This document shows, piece after piece, positions 32,997-42,328 of a DNA stretch of 64,000 nt. Numbering within the stretch: the stretch's first letter is position 1; each line of letters opens with the position of its first letter. Source of the stretch: JANQSP01 sp965237565 (GTDB lineage: Bacteria > Bdellovibrionota > Bdellovibrionia > Bdellovibrionales > UBA1609); the NCBI GenBank assembly GCA_965237565.1, contig OZ250145.1, forward strand, positions 682,001 to 746,000. The letters run 5' to 3'. Below the pieces are notes generated by a model, which saw only the letters and a list, made by a program, of their open reading frames with translations, had not been told where the DNA came from and ran no database searches. Both the position numbers and the translations under genes were made by a program.

Positions 32997-34298
32997 TTAT
33001 TCAAACAAAGGCTTTCGCCATACGGTAGCTTCTCTAGCGGGGCCCACAGAAATGATTTCAATCGGAGTGTCTAACTGTTTCTCAATGAATTCCAAATAAT
33101 TGCGAGCATTGCTTGGAAGTTGCTCAATCGCCCTAATGTCAGAAAGATTTTCCTTCCAGCCCGGCAAGGTTTCATAAACTGGTTCGCACAAAGCTAGGTC
33201 CTCAGAATGCACTGGATAATTGTGGATGACATTTCCGTTCCATTTGTAAGCTTTGCAGATAGGAATCTCTTTTAAGCCTGACAAGACATCAAGCTTCATG
33301 AGAGCCAAATGAGTAATGCCATTGATCCGAAGGGCATATTTTAGAGCCACTAGGTCCAACCATCCACATCGTCGCATTCGTCCCGTGGTGGCTCCCCATT
33401 CTTCGCCTGTTTTTTGCAAATAATCAGCCCCCTCTCCCTTGGATTCTGTGGGAAAAGGGCCTGCTCCCACCCTAGTTGTGTAAGCTTTTGTGATAGCAAT
33501 AATTTTTTTAATGTAGCCGGGTCCAATGCCAGAACCAACGAAAGCAGATCCAGATAAAGTACTGGAACTGGTCACATAAGGATAAGTGCCATGCAAAATA
33601 TCTAGGAGACTTCCTTGAGCTCCTTCAAAGAGGACTTTTTTATTTTCTTTCAGTGATTTGTAAATGACGTAGGAGCTGTTTCGGCACCGATAGGGTCTCA
33701 ATTTTTCTCTGAGTGAAATAATTTGTTTCAATGTTTCTTCGAATGAAATGGATTTTTCTCCATAATATTTTTCAATCAAGAAGTTTTTTTCTCCCAAAGC
33801 AACTTGCAACTTGCGTTTCAATATGTCTTTTTCTCTGAACAGGTCGCCAAAAAGTAAAGCAGTTCGTGCAGCCCTATCCTCGTAAGCCGGACCAATTCCC
33901 TTTCCCGTTGTGCCTATTTTTTCCCTATGAGCCATTTTTTCTCTAGCTTGGTCCAATAAGCGATGATAGCTCAGTAAAACCGTAGCCGAATCAGAGATCA
34001 AAAGTTTGTTCGAAGTGCCAGATAGAATTCCAGACTGTTTTAGGGCCTCAATTTCTCCGACCAAAGTTTCAATATCTAACACCACTCCGGAGGCAATGAT
34101 ACAAGTAGTGTTCTTATGAAAAATTCCAGAAGGGATGAGATGTAAAATTTTTTTTTGTCCGTCAATTTTTAGAGTGTGTCCCGCATTGGACCCGCCTTGG
34201 TAACGAACTACATAGTCAGACTCTGCGGAAAAAACATCAACGGCTTTTCCCTTTCCTTCATCTCCCCACTGAGAACCGATCACGATGATACCAGGCAC
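32997..34298 (-). CDS. purA: Adenylosuccinate synthetase
   Basis: Joins IMP and aspartate with GTP in the first committed AMP step. 433 residues with the P-loop GSQWGDEGKGK at the start, the switch-type GGSNAGHT stretch, and IGTTGKGIGPAYEDRAAR, plus the GTP-binding end CKAYKWNG. Length is normal (~430). It is monocistronic on the minus strand, just downstream of a divergent lipoprotein gene and upstream of tRNA-Lys/Glu. It feeds the purine cycle with purE/purK further right. Confidence 0.96.
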   Translation of the reverse strand: MPGIIVIGSQWGDEGKGKAVDVFSAESDYVVRYQGGSNAGHTLKIDGQKKILHLIPSGIFHKNTTCIIASGVVLDIETLVGEIEALKQSGILSGTSNKLLISDSATVLLSYHRLLDQAREKMAHREKIGTTGKGIGPAYEDRAARTALLFGDLFREKDILKRKLQVALGEKNFLIEKYYGEKSISFEETLKQIISLREKLRPYRCRNSSYVIYKSLKENKKVLFEGAQGSLLDILHGTYPYVTSSSTLSGSAFVGSGIGPGYIKKIIAITKAYTTRVGAGPFPTESKGEGADYLQKTGEEWGATTGRMRRCGWLDLVALKYALRINGITHLALMKLDVLSGLKEIPICKAYKWNGNVIHNYPVHSEDLALCEPVYETLPGWKENLSDIRAIEQLPSNARNYLEFIEKQLDTPIEIISVGPAREATVWRKPLFE

Positions 34299-34501
34299 AA
34301 TGGAGATTTAATACATTCTAAAAAGTATTTTGCAAGCTCAAATTGATAACAGAGAGTTCTCATTTAGACACAATACTGAGGACCTAAGTCTGTGAAATAT
34401 GTTTTTTTGATTTTAGACCTGTTTTTCACCAAGTATTCTATCTACAATAGTGTGAAAGTATTCCTGAGGTTAGAGGTACTCCAAATAAAGATTCAAAATT
34501 T

Positions 34502-35104
34502 ATGGATAAGTTGAACTATATTGTCGGCGTTTTGTGTTTTCTGCTACTGTGTTCCTGTGGTGGTTTGTATCCTGATGAAGAGATAAATCCTGTCGATGAT
34601 GATCGTAGAGGAAGCCCAATAGAAGATATTGATGAGGTTCGCACTTTGAGTGGTATTTTCAAGCACTGCAGAGCAGGTGTGTTAGCAGGCGTTCCAACCA
34701 ATGAAGTGGATATATTGGTTTCAATTTTGAACGTTAAGTATCCTCCTATGGAATTGAGACAGTGTGTGGAAGGTGAATTAGAAAAGACTCATGATTTTTT
34801 TTGTAAAAAGAGAGAGGAACTAGAAAGACGAAAGAAAAAAGCTCGTTCCAACTATGAAAAATCTAGAATTGACAATAGCCTATACCGGCTGGATCAAGTT
34901 CAGTACAGACTCAATGATGATTTTGCTAAATTAGCCTCCAAACTGGGTGACAATAGACAGTCAATAGATGATAGGGATTCGTCAGGTCTAAAGAGTGTAT
35001 TCAATCGGTGGTTGTTGGGACAAGAAGTCGGCAGTTGGGAAGGTATATTTGATTCTGCTTCGTATTCTGAATGTAGTTCTTATAGTGATGATGACGATGA
35101 TTAA
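34502..35104 (+). CDS. Small lipoprotein with coiled coil and acidic tail
   Basis: 200 residues. The signal peptide has the lipobox LLCSC. After an acidic linker the middle is helical and coiled-coil like (REELERRKKKARSNYEKS). The C-terminus ends in a run of Ser/Asp (SYSDDDDD). Four cysteines lie in the mature part. Unlike families A and B it lacks their Cys spacing. Function unknown; likely anchored in the outer membrane. The upstream gap of 200 bp to divergent purA likely contains its promoter. Confidence 0.7.
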   Translation: MDKLNYIVGVLCFLLLCSCGGLYPDEEINPVDDDRRGSPIEDIDEVRTLSGIFKHCRAGVLAGVPTNEVDILVSILNVKYPPMELRQCVEGELEKTHDFFCKKREELERRKKKARSNYEKSRIDNSLYRLDQVQYRLNDDFAKLASKLGDNRQSIDDRDSSGLKSVFNRWLLGQEVGSWEGIFDSASYSECSSYSDDDDD

Positions 35105-35164
35105 TGAAAGAAAAGATCCTTTTGAGAGGTGACTTCCTGAGTTTTTCGTCCTATAAGCCTGTTC

Positions 35165-36391
35165 ATGAAAAAGCGGATCATCTTTCTGCCAGTCTTTTTG
35201 TTATTTTTTGTTCTGGTTTATTATTTTCTTTTTTATAGTAATTATTTGTACTCCGATAAACCTGTTGCTCCAAAACTCTTTTTTTCCCTAGAGTTTGTAA
35301 ATGAACAAATTTTACCAAATGATCTACAGTTTCAAGACACTCGCGTAGGCGGACTTTCCGCTCTTTCCTATCATCCTATTAGAAAAACTTTTTTTTCTTT
35401 GTCGGATGATTCCAATACAAAACAGAGACATCTCAAACCAAGAGCATTGAAAGAAAAAATAGGCATCCCAGCTCCTTCTCGTTTCTATGAAATGAAGTTG
35501 CATCAAAAAACTGATGATAAAAAGTATGAACTTCAATTGGTCGATCAAGTTTTTCTTTTGGATCAAAATGGAAAGCCATTGCCTATTGCAATTGATCCTG
35601 AGGGGATGGTGATCTTAGGTAAGAATCAAATTCTGATTAGTTCCGAAGGTGTGCAATTGCCGGATTTGCTAGCTCCTCCCGGAATATTTGCATTCAATCT
35701 AAAGGGCCAATGGGAGTTTGCTTGGCCTCTCCATCAGATGTTTTGGCCGAGGGATTTGAAACGGTTGGGAAAGTGGGGAGTCAAAAGAAACAAAGCCTTT
35801 GAAGCTCTATCCCTTGATCCAAAGCAAGAATATCTTTGGTTGGGTCTCGAATCAGCTCTTCACCAAGATAGTTGGGAGCAGGAACAAACAAAAAAACAGT
35901 ACATTCGGATCAGTCAGTACAGTGTGGAGGGACAGGAAATCATTAGACAGTTTGTATACCCAATGGATTTTTTCATTACAAAAGGGAATCTAGCAGGCTA
36001 CAACGGTATGACTGACTTTTTATCCTTGGGGGATAAAAAATTTATCGTCATAGAAAGAGCCTATTTAAAGGATGCATTTGCTTCGAAGGAGAATAAAGCA
36101 AGTGCCCAATTTATTCGCTTATTTTTGGCTGATTGTTCTTCAGCAAGTGATGTTTTGAATCATAAAAATTTACAACGAGATTCTTTTGTTGCTTGTGGCA
36201 AAACAAAAATCATGAATCTATCTGATTCTTTAAAAATAGAATTAGATAATATTGAAGGGATAGCTATGGGCCCTCAAGTTGCCAAAGGAAGCTATTTGCT
36301 TGTGTTAATCAGCGACAATAATTTTAGACACACACAAAAGACTCAAATTTTATTTTTTCATTATAAATTAAAAAATCAATTTTATAATTGA
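35165..36391 (+). CDS. Esterase-like-activity-of-phytase domain protein
   Basis: 408 residues with a single N-terminal membrane helix (FLPVFLLFFVLVYYFLF) and a beta-propeller-like body. Family-like motifs: GGLSALSYHPIRKTFFSLSDDS, then IDPEGMVILGKNQILISSEG, and AFEALSLDPKQEYLWLGLES, typical of PF13449 (esterase-like activity of phytase). Most are secreted phosphodiesterases or uncharacterised. Its stop overlaps the region before the next gene (TTGA), 5 bp from the nucleoside phosphorylase start, suggesting an operon. Substrate unknown. Confidence 0.8.
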   Translation: MKKRIIFLPVFLLFFVLVYYFLFYSNYLYSDKPVAPKLFFSLEFVNEQILPNDLQFQDTRVGGLSALSYHPIRKTFFSLSDDSNTKQRHLKPRALKEKIGIPAPSRFYEMKLHQKTDDKKYELQLVDQVFLLDQNGKPLPIAIDPEGMVILGKNQILISSEGVQLPDLLAPPGIFAFNLKGQWEFAWPLHQMFWPRDLKRLGKWGVKRNKAFEALSLDPKQEYLWLGLESALHQDSWEQEQTKKQYIRISQYSVEGQEIIRQFVYPMDFFITKGNLAGYNGMTDFLSLGDKKFIVIERAYLKDAFASKENKASAQFIRLFLADCSSASDVLNHKNLQRDSFVACGKTKIMNLSDSLKIELDNIEGIAMGPQVAKGSYLLVLISDNNFRHTQKTQILFFHYKLKNQFYN

Positions 36392-36396
36392 GTGCT

Positions 36397-37161
36397 ATGT
36401 CATACCCGATTTTCTCAAAAAAATATCAGTTTCCTTCATTGGTTTGTCCTGAACAACTTCGTTCCTATGTTTATAGGAATAAAAAACTTTCACACTTACC
36501 TTATCGAGCTATTCTTTGCTTTTCGAGTGGCTTAGCACAATCTTTGTCTAAGAAATCAGAATTTCAAAAAAGTTTATCTTTTTCTAAAATAGGTTTGAAC
36601 ATTGACCTATATAAAAAGGGTTCGCAATCTACTGCTTTGGTCAGCAATTTCGGAATCGGGTCTTCTTCGGCTGTGATTTGCCTAGAAAAGTTGCGTGTTC
36701 TTGGTGTTAAGGAATTCATTAGTGTGGGTATCATGGGTTCAATGGATCCAGATTCCTTGCCAGTTGGTGAGAAAATTTTTTGTACCAAAGCTCTTCGGGA
36801 TGAAGGTTGTTCCTATCACTACAAGGCTCCTTCACCATTTGTGGGTTTGCAAGAAAGGGGAAGTTTGTTGGCAGAAAAATTGAAAAATCTTAAATTAAAA
36901 ACCGTCACTACTTGGACAACAGATGCTCCTTTTCGAGAGACAAAAGAGGAAGTGATACAGTTCAAAAATAAGATGGGTATCCAGTGTGTGGATATGGAAT
37001 CGGCGGGGCTTATGGTGGCTGGTGAATATTATCATTTGCCTATGTTTTGCCTAGGAGTGATCTCCGATCAGCTTTCTGTGCAAGGATGGGAGCCTCAGTT
37101 TTTTCATCCTCTTGTCAAACAGAACCTTCTGGAGATTTTGGATGAAGTCTTGTTTATATAG
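36397..37161 (+). CDS. Nucleoside phosphorylase (uridine/purine PNP_UDP type)
   Basis: 254 residues of the PNP_UDP_1 superfamily. Residues ~85-125 contain FGIGSSSAVICLEKLRVLG and SVGIMGSMDPDSLPVGE, typical of the phosphate/ribose-binding core, and VDMESAGLMVAGEYY is the conserved base/ribose-site stretch. It cleaves a nucleoside with phosphate to ribose-1-phosphate and base. The exact base (uridine or other) is not determined. The ATG at 36397 is preferred over an upstream TTG. It precedes gor; a second phosphorylase follows after gor. Confidence 0.85.
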   Translation: MSYPIFSKKYQFPSLVCPEQLRSYVYRNKKLSHLPYRAILCFSSGLAQSLSKKSEFQKSLSFSKIGLNIDLYKKGSQSTALVSNFGIGSSSAVICLEKLRVLGVKEFISVGIMGSMDPDSLPVGEKIFCTKALRDEGCSYHYKAPSPFVGLQERGSLLAEKLKNLKLKTVTTWTTDAPFRETKEEVIQFKNKMGIQCVDMESAGLMVAGEYYHLPMFCLGVISDQLSVQGWEPQFFHPLVKQNLLEILDEVLFI

Positions 37162-37202
37162 TATTTTCTTTATTGTCGAAAAACTGATAGGCTCGTCTCG
37201 TT

Positions 37203-38558
37203 ATGTCTCAGTACGATTTTGATTTGTTGACCATTGGAGGAGGTTCAGGAGGGGTGAGAGCCAGTCGCTGGGCCTCTGGTTTGGGAGCTCGTGTGGCTAT
37301 ATGCGAGAGCAATCGCTATGGTGGGACCTGTGTTTTAAGAGGGTGCATTCCCAAAAAACTCATGCTCTATGCTTCTGAATTACCAAATCAAGTTAAATAT
37401 TTTTCGTCTTATGGATGGGAGATTGGAAAACACAAATTGAAATGGTTGGAACAAAAAGCATCTAGGGATCAAGAACTCACACGATTAGAAAATATTTATG
37501 AAAAATTATTACGCAACAAAAAAGTAACTGTTTTGAAAGGTCATGGACGTATCATTGACCCGCATACAGTAGAGGTGAATGGAAAAAAATATCGTACAAA
37601 ATATATTTTAATCGCAGTAGGAAATAAGCCTTCTTTTCCGGAAATTCCGGGGGTGGAGTTGGCTTTGAGTTCAGATGACATTTTTGAAATGAAATCCTTT
37701 CCCTCTTCCATGCTTATCGTGGGAGGGGGTTACATTGCCCTAGAGTTTGCCAGCATCTTCAATGGTTTTGGTTCGGACGTGACACTCGTTTTTAGAAGGG
37801 ATTTGGTTTTGAGAAAATTCGATCAAGAGCTAAGAGAATTTTTCCAAAAAGAAATGATAAAAACAGGCGTCAATGTGGAAGCCAATAACAATCTCACTCA
37901 AATCGTAAAAGAAAATGACAAACTGAAAGTGAATACAAAAAATGGAAAAACATTCTTGGTTAAAGCTGTTTTGTTTGCAACAGGTAGAGTTCCCAATATT
38001 CAAAATCTAGATTTGGATTCCGTCGGAGTGAAGATGAATGAGAAAAATGAAATCAAAGTGGATGAACATTATGCCACATCAGTAAAGAGTATTTACGCTC
38101 TAGGAGACTGCGCAGATACGCCCTATCAACTAACTCCTGTCGCCATTGCTGAGGGAATGCACTTGGCTGAGCATCTTTTTTCTGGCTCTAAAAAGGCAAT
38201 GAACTATAAACAAATTCCAACGGCTGTGTTCTCCAACCCTCTCGTAGCTGTGGTGGGTTTGACTGAAGAAGAAGCAATCAAAAAAGGCCATCAGTTGAAA
38301 ATTTATACGTCTCGTTTTCGTCCTTTAAAATATACGGTTACCTCCATTGATAAAAAAACATTTATGAAAATCATTGTGGATCGAAAAACGGATCAGGTTT
38401 TGGGAATCCATATGGTTGGAGAGGAAGCTTCGGAGATTATACAGGGCATGGCCGTGGCTTTAAAAGCTGGAGCAAAAAAATCCGATTTTGACAATACAAT
38501 AGGCATTCATCCTACCAGTGCGGAAGAGTGGGTCACTATGAGAGAAGAACGTGGTTGA
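37203..38558 (+). CDS. gor: Glutathione-disulfide reductase-like flavoprotein
   Basis: 451 residues, FAD/NADPH-dependent disulfide reductase. The N-terminal FAD motif GGGSGGVRASRWAS is followed by the redox motif YGGTCVLRGCIPKKLM. The NADPH-binding motif is GGGYIALEFASIFNGFGS, and the C-terminal catalytic HPTSAEEW is present (His-Glu pair). Reduces glutathione disulfide (or a related thiol) and would support the glutaredoxin encoded at 56 kb. Its stop overlaps the next PNP start by 8 bp. Family assignment is strong; the GSH preference is by similarity. Confidence 0.93.
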   Translation: MSQYDFDLLTIGGGSGGVRASRWASGLGARVAICESNRYGGTCVLRGCIPKKLMLYASELPNQVKYFSSYGWEIGKHKLKWLEQKASRDQELTRLENIYEKLLRNKKVTVLKGHGRIIDPHTVEVNGKKYRTKYILIAVGNKPSFPEIPGVELALSSDDIFEMKSFPSSMLIVGGGYIALEFASIFNGFGSDVTLVFRRDLVLRKFDQELREFFQKEMIKTGVNVEANNNLTQIVKENDKLKVNTKNGKTFLVKAVLFATGRVPNIQNLDLDSVGVKMNEKNEIKVDEHYATSVKSIYALGDCADTPYQLTPVAIAEGMHLAEHLFSGSKKAMNYKQIPTAVFSNPLVAVVGLTEEEAIKKGHQLKIYTSRFRPLKYTVTSIDKKTFMKIIVDRKTDQVLGIHMVGEEASEIIQGMAVALKAGAKKSDFDNTIGIHPTSAEEWVTMREERG

Positions 38559-39408
38559 TTTACAATCATTTTTTCTGAAAAAATACCAAGAACTAAAGAT
38601 CCCTATTCCATCTGTGCATTTTGTTTTAGGTTCTTTTTTTGGGAAAGCTTTTGAGGAACTGAAAAAACAAAAAACTTCTTTTTCCTCTTGGGAAAACAGA
38701 GGAAGAATTTCTTTTAATCAAGTGCCAGATTTTATCTCTCCCTCGGCTCCCACTCATTCTGGATACTATGAGTACTTTTTTCACAAGGAAAAAAATGTGA
38801 GCTTGTGTGTTCAGTCGGGGAGACTTCACGGCTACGAGGGCTTACGGCCAGAACAAGTGGTTCGTACTGTGGTAGGCCCCTGTGAAGCTGGAACTTCTTG
38901 CTTTGTCCTTTCGAATATTTCTGGCAGCTTGAAAAAGGAGTTGCCCGTGGGGACGGTGGTAGCAGTTCAAGACCACATCAATTTTACAGGACAAAGCCCC
39001 ATTTGTGGATTGGTGAGTCGAAGCAAAAAAGAACAAAAAAAACTTCCCTACTTTTTGAATATGGAAGGGGCATACGACACAAAACTGACATCTGCCATAC
39101 TCGAAAAGTTGCAACAAAAAAATCAAAAGGTTTGTTCAGGTGTTTATTTGGGAGTTTTGGGGCCTCAGTATGAAACCCCAGCGGAAATACGTTTTTTTGC
39201 CAAAACAGGTGCGGATGTTGTGGGAATGTCTACCCTGTGGGAAGTAATGGCTCTTCATTATCTAAAAGCTCGCATGGGTGTTTTCTCCCTCGTATCCAAC
39301 TTGGCCTGTGGAATTGGGAAGTCTGTTTCTCCCGATTATTCCTTGATTCGTCCTCCTCTCACTGCAATCATTGAGAGTGTTTTTGATTTTTCTGCTGACC
39401 AAATGTAA
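38551..39408 (+). CDS. Purine nucleoside phosphorylase (PNP I, inosine-guanosine type)
   Basis: 285 residues from a GTG start, overlapping gor by 8 bp. The trimeric PNP family signature GPQYETPAEIRFFAKTGAD and VVGMSTLWEVMALH is present (family form GMSTVPE), with SGRLHGYEG and SNISGSL nearer the N-terminus. It phosphorolyses guanosine/inosine (and perhaps MTA) to base plus ribose-1-phosphate. The next gene is an SAH/MTA deaminase-like amidohydrolase, which fits a purine/SAM salvage operon. The change to LWEV at the site of the usual VPE might alter specificity. Confidence 0.88.
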   Translation: MVDLQSFFLKKYQELKIPIPSVHFVLGSFFGKAFEELKKQKTSFSSWENRGRISFNQVPDFISPSAPTHSGYYEYFFHKEKNVSLCVQSGRLHGYEGLRPEQVVRTVVGPCEAGTSCFVLSNISGSLKKELPVGTVVAVQDHINFTGQSPICGLVSRSKKEQKKLPYFLNMEGAYDTKLTSAILEKLQQKNQKVCSGVYLGVLGPQYETPAEIRFFAKTGADVVGMSTLWEVMALHYLKARMGVFSLVSNLACGIGKSVSPDYSLIRPPLTAIIESVFDFSADQM

Positions 39409-39430
39409 AGAATAAAAAGGAGAAAAATCT

Positions 39431-40753
39431 TTGAAAGAAAAAATCAGCTCAAAAAAAAAATTTTCATCTCTGTTACTTTGTGATTACTTGCTCACCATGG
39501 ATCATCCAGATGGTGAGATTAAGAAAAATCAAATGATCATTGTGGATGAAGGAAGCATCCATTCTGTGAGTTCTGTTCCAAAGAATTTGCCACTTGCGAA
39601 AGAGGTCATTCATTTAAAAGATCATTTGGTTTGTCCCAGTTTGATCAACACGCACACTCATTTGCCTATGACACTGTTTCGCGGAGTGGGAGATCATTTG
39701 CCCTTGCAAAAATGGCTGACGGAAGTGATTTTTCCTTTAGAGAAAAAAATGGTCAATCCTGAATTCATTCGTATAGGTACGGAATTAGCTATTTTGGAGC
39801 TAATTAAAAATGGAACCACCACTGTTTGTGATATGTATTTTCATACTCCCAAGATGGCAGAACTATTTGATCAGTATGGGTTGAGGGGAGTGTTGGCTGT
39901 GGATATGCTTAGCTCTTTTTCTGACTGGAAAAAGGATTTGGATATCTTGTGCGAGAGGTATAAAGACCATGATAGGATTTATCCTGCTCTGGCTTGCCAT
40001 GCCCCTTATACTTGTGATCCGTCTGTTTTAAAAACTTCTGTTGCAGAATCTCAAAAAAGAGCTTTGCCAATTGTCATTCATGTGTCGGAAACACAGTGGG
40101 AAGTCTCAGAAATTCAAAAGAAGTATGGGAAAACACCCGTCGCTCACTTGCATAACTGCGGTGTCACTGGTCCGCATTGCGTTTTCGTTCACTGTGTGCA
40201 TCTCACAGAGGAAGATATGGACACAATGGTGCAAACCAATACTCCTTTGTCTCATAATCCGGAAAGCAACATGAAATTGGGTTCAGGAATCGCTCCTATT
40301 GTAAGGGCTTTAGAAAAAGGGATTACTGTGGGTTTGGGAACAGATGGTTGTGCTAGCAATAATAATTTAAATTTGTTTACAGAAATGGATACCGCTGCCA
40401 AATTGCAAAAAGTTAAAAATCCTTCTGCTCTCATTCATGCAAGAGACATTTTTTCTATGGTCACTGCTTCTGCCTCCAAGGTAGTGGGTATGGAGGGGAA
40501 GATAGGGAAAATTCAGGCCGGTTTTTTTGCAGATATTTTGGCTTTGGATTTGAAGCAAGCTCATCTTTATCCTAGGCATCATTTGTTGAATCATTTGGTC
40601 TATTCGGCTTCCGGGGCTGAAGTGGATTTTGTTATGTGCCAAGGGAAAATATTAATGAAAGATTTTGAAATCCAAGGAGTAGATGTGGAAAGAATATATC
40701 GTGAAGTCGAATTGATGAAGGGAACAATCAAAGAAGCTTTACAAAGACAATAG
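39431..40753 (+). CDS. mtaD: S-adenosylhomocysteine/methylthioadenosine deaminase-like amidohydrolase
   Basis: 440 residues of the TRZ/ATZ metal-dependent amidohydrolase family. The metal-binding HxH is in NTHTHLPMTLFRG. Further ligands are HAPYTCD and HVSET, then GTDGCASNNNLNLF with the catalytic Asp. The start is TTG at 39431 with AGGAG about 9 nt upstream. It would deaminate adenosylhomocysteine or methylthioadenosine to the inosine form. With ahcY in the same window it gives two SAH-consuming routes. The upstream PNP would then clear the inosyl product. Confidence 0.85.
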   Translation: MKEKISSKKKFSSLLLCDYLLTMDHPDGEIKKNQMIIVDEGSIHSVSSVPKNLPLAKEVIHLKDHLVCPSLINTHTHLPMTLFRGVGDHLPLQKWLTEVIFPLEKKMVNPEFIRIGTELAILELIKNGTTTVCDMYFHTPKMAELFDQYGLRGVLAVDMLSSFSDWKKDLDILCERYKDHDRIYPALACHAPYTCDPSVLKTSVAESQKRALPIVIHVSETQWEVSEIQKKYGKTPVAHLHNCGVTGPHCVFVHCVHLTEEDMDTMVQTNTPLSHNPESNMKLGSGIAPIVRALEKGITVGLGTDGCASNNNLNLFTEMDTAAKLQKVKNPSALIHARDIFSMVTASASKVVGMEGKIGKIQAGFFADILALDLKQAHLYPRHHLLNHLVYSASGAEVDFVMCQGKILMKDFEIQGVDVERIYREVELMKGTIKEALQRQ

Positions 40754-40818
40754 AAAAATATTTGCGAAGTGGATGGAATATATACGGTTGATAGAATCAA
40801 TAAGGAATAAATTCTGAT

Positions 40819-42300
40819 ATGAAGTGGTTTTCTGATTCTCATTCTTTGTCTTCTTTTTCCTTTTTTTTTAGATATCTTTTCTCGAAGAGATCTAATTCTG
40901 TAGTTCGAAGGGTGGCTTTTGTTTGTCTGCTGGGTCTGATAGTCTCTGTTGGTAGTTTGGTCATTGTCTTGAATGTGATGGGAGGATTGGGTCGTTCTAT
41001 TAAGAAACAGTTTTTGGCTGCTGAACCTCATATTATTATTACGCTTGAAAAAAACCCCTCTTCCCAATTTGTCAGAAAACAGAAGGAAACAATTCAAAAC
41101 ACTCTCCGTTCTTCTGGCTTGCAGTCAGGAGTGAAAGAATTCTACTTCTTTGAAACTCTCGATGTTGTTGTTCGAACGGAGCAAGGGATATTTTCAGGGG
41201 CTGTTGCTAGGGGATATGATTCTCAGCAGCTAAAGAAATTTTTAATGAGGAATCAACTGGAAAAGATATTTGAAGTGGAAAAAAATATTCCAGATGGAGC
41301 AGATTCTCTCAATGCATTTGCTGAGAATCAAACAACAGAGCTTGGTGATGACCAAAGTACAACAACAGGACTTGGTGATGGCCAAAGCACAACAGGGCTT
41401 GGCAAGGATCAAACAACAAAACAAACAAGGGATCATTATCCAGTCCAAATCCAAGAAATCGAACTAGAGCAGGAAACTTTATTTGTTATAAAAGAAAAGG
41501 AAACAGACTCTGAGGTAAAAAAAATTGCGATGAGTTTGGGCTTGATAAGTGAACTGGGTATATATAGTGGTGAAGAAGTTTCACTCATACCTGCAGAGAA
41601 TTTGCTTCTTCCTCCGGGTGAACCCATTCAGTTTGAATTTGTTCAGTTAGAGTCTGTTATATCTCTTCAAAGCGAATCTTGGAACGCCAATACGGTTTTT
41701 TATGATCGAAAATATTTTCCTTCTTTTTCAAAAAATAGTTCCTATTTATCGGGATTTGAAATTCTTTTAAAGGAACCAGAAAGCTATGAGCCATACAAGG
41801 AAGCTCTAGCCACTGCCGGCTACACCGTGGAAGCTTGGCCAGAGAGAAACTCTTCTGTGTTTTTTGCCTTAAGAATTGAAAAGATCATTATGACTTTATT
41901 TTTGTCATTGGCCGGCTTGATTACCTTGCTGGCAGTGTCCTCTTTACTGGTTTTGTTAATGGTACAGAAGAGAAAAGACATTGGAGCTTTGATGGCACTT
42001 GGTTGGCCGATCAAAAAAGTTCGCTCTTTATTTGTTGGAGTTGGCTTGTTTCTCTGCTTATTCGGTGTGGTAGGAGGAATTTTGTTTGGCTTACTTATTT
42101 GTTTTTTAATTAAATATTCTCAAATTGGTTTTTTAGCCCACCTCTATAGCGATCCCCAATTTCCACTAACCGCTCAGCCGTGGACTTTTGTTGTGATCGG
42201 TTTGACCGTCTTGTGTTTTGCGTTTGTGAGCTGTTGGCTTTCGGTTAGATCGCAATCTCGTCTATCTGCTTCCGAGCTATTAAAAACCGTAGGACGATAA
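40819..42300 (+). CDS. LolC/E-type ABC transporter permease with repeat insertion
   Basis: 493 residues: a first membrane helix near 30-55, a large periplasmic MacB-like domain, and three C-terminal FtsX-type helices (VSSLLVLLMV, GLFLCLFGVVGGILFGLLIC, FVVIGLTVLCFAFVSCW). LolC-type permeases release lipoproteins from the inner membrane to LolA. Typical length is ~400-415; residues ~170-203 hold a repeat insertion (TTELGDDQSTTTGLGDGQST...). The ATPase LolD is not in the window. It fits with the many lipoproteins of this window. Confidence 0.82.
   Translation: MKWFSDSHSLSSFSFFFRYLFSKRSNSVVRRVAFVCLLGLIVSVGSLVIVLNVMGGLGRSIKKQFLAAEPHIIITLEKNPSSQFVRKQKETIQNTLRSSGLQSGVKEFYFFETLDVVVRTEQGIFSGAVARGYDSQQLKKFLMRNQLEKIFEVEKNIPDGADSLNAFAENQTTELGDDQSTTTGLGDGQSTTGLGKDQTTKQTRDHYPVQIQEIELEQETLFVIKEKETDSEVKKIAMSLGLISELGIYSGEEVSLIPAENLLLPPGEPIQFEFVQLESVISLQSESWNANTVFYDRKYFPSFSKNSSYLSGFEILLKEPESYEPYKEALATAGYTVEAWPERNSSVFFALRIEKIIMTLFLSLAGLITLLAVSSLLVLLMVQKRKDIGALMALGWPIKKVRSLFVGVGLFLCLFGVVGGILFGLLICFLIKYSQIGFLAHLYSDPQFPLTAQPWTFVVIGLTVLCFAFVSCWLSVRSQSRLSASELLKTVGR
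41326..41427 (+). repeat. Coding tandem repeats in LolC-like periplasmic domain
   Basis: Units of CTTGGTGATG(A/G)CCAAAG then CACAAC-type ends, 27-30 bp each (LGDDQSTTTG, LGDGQSTTG, LGKDQTTK). They are in frame and polar. Confidence 0.8.
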
Positions 42301-42328
42301 AAAAATATATGCAGAACAAATCAACTCT

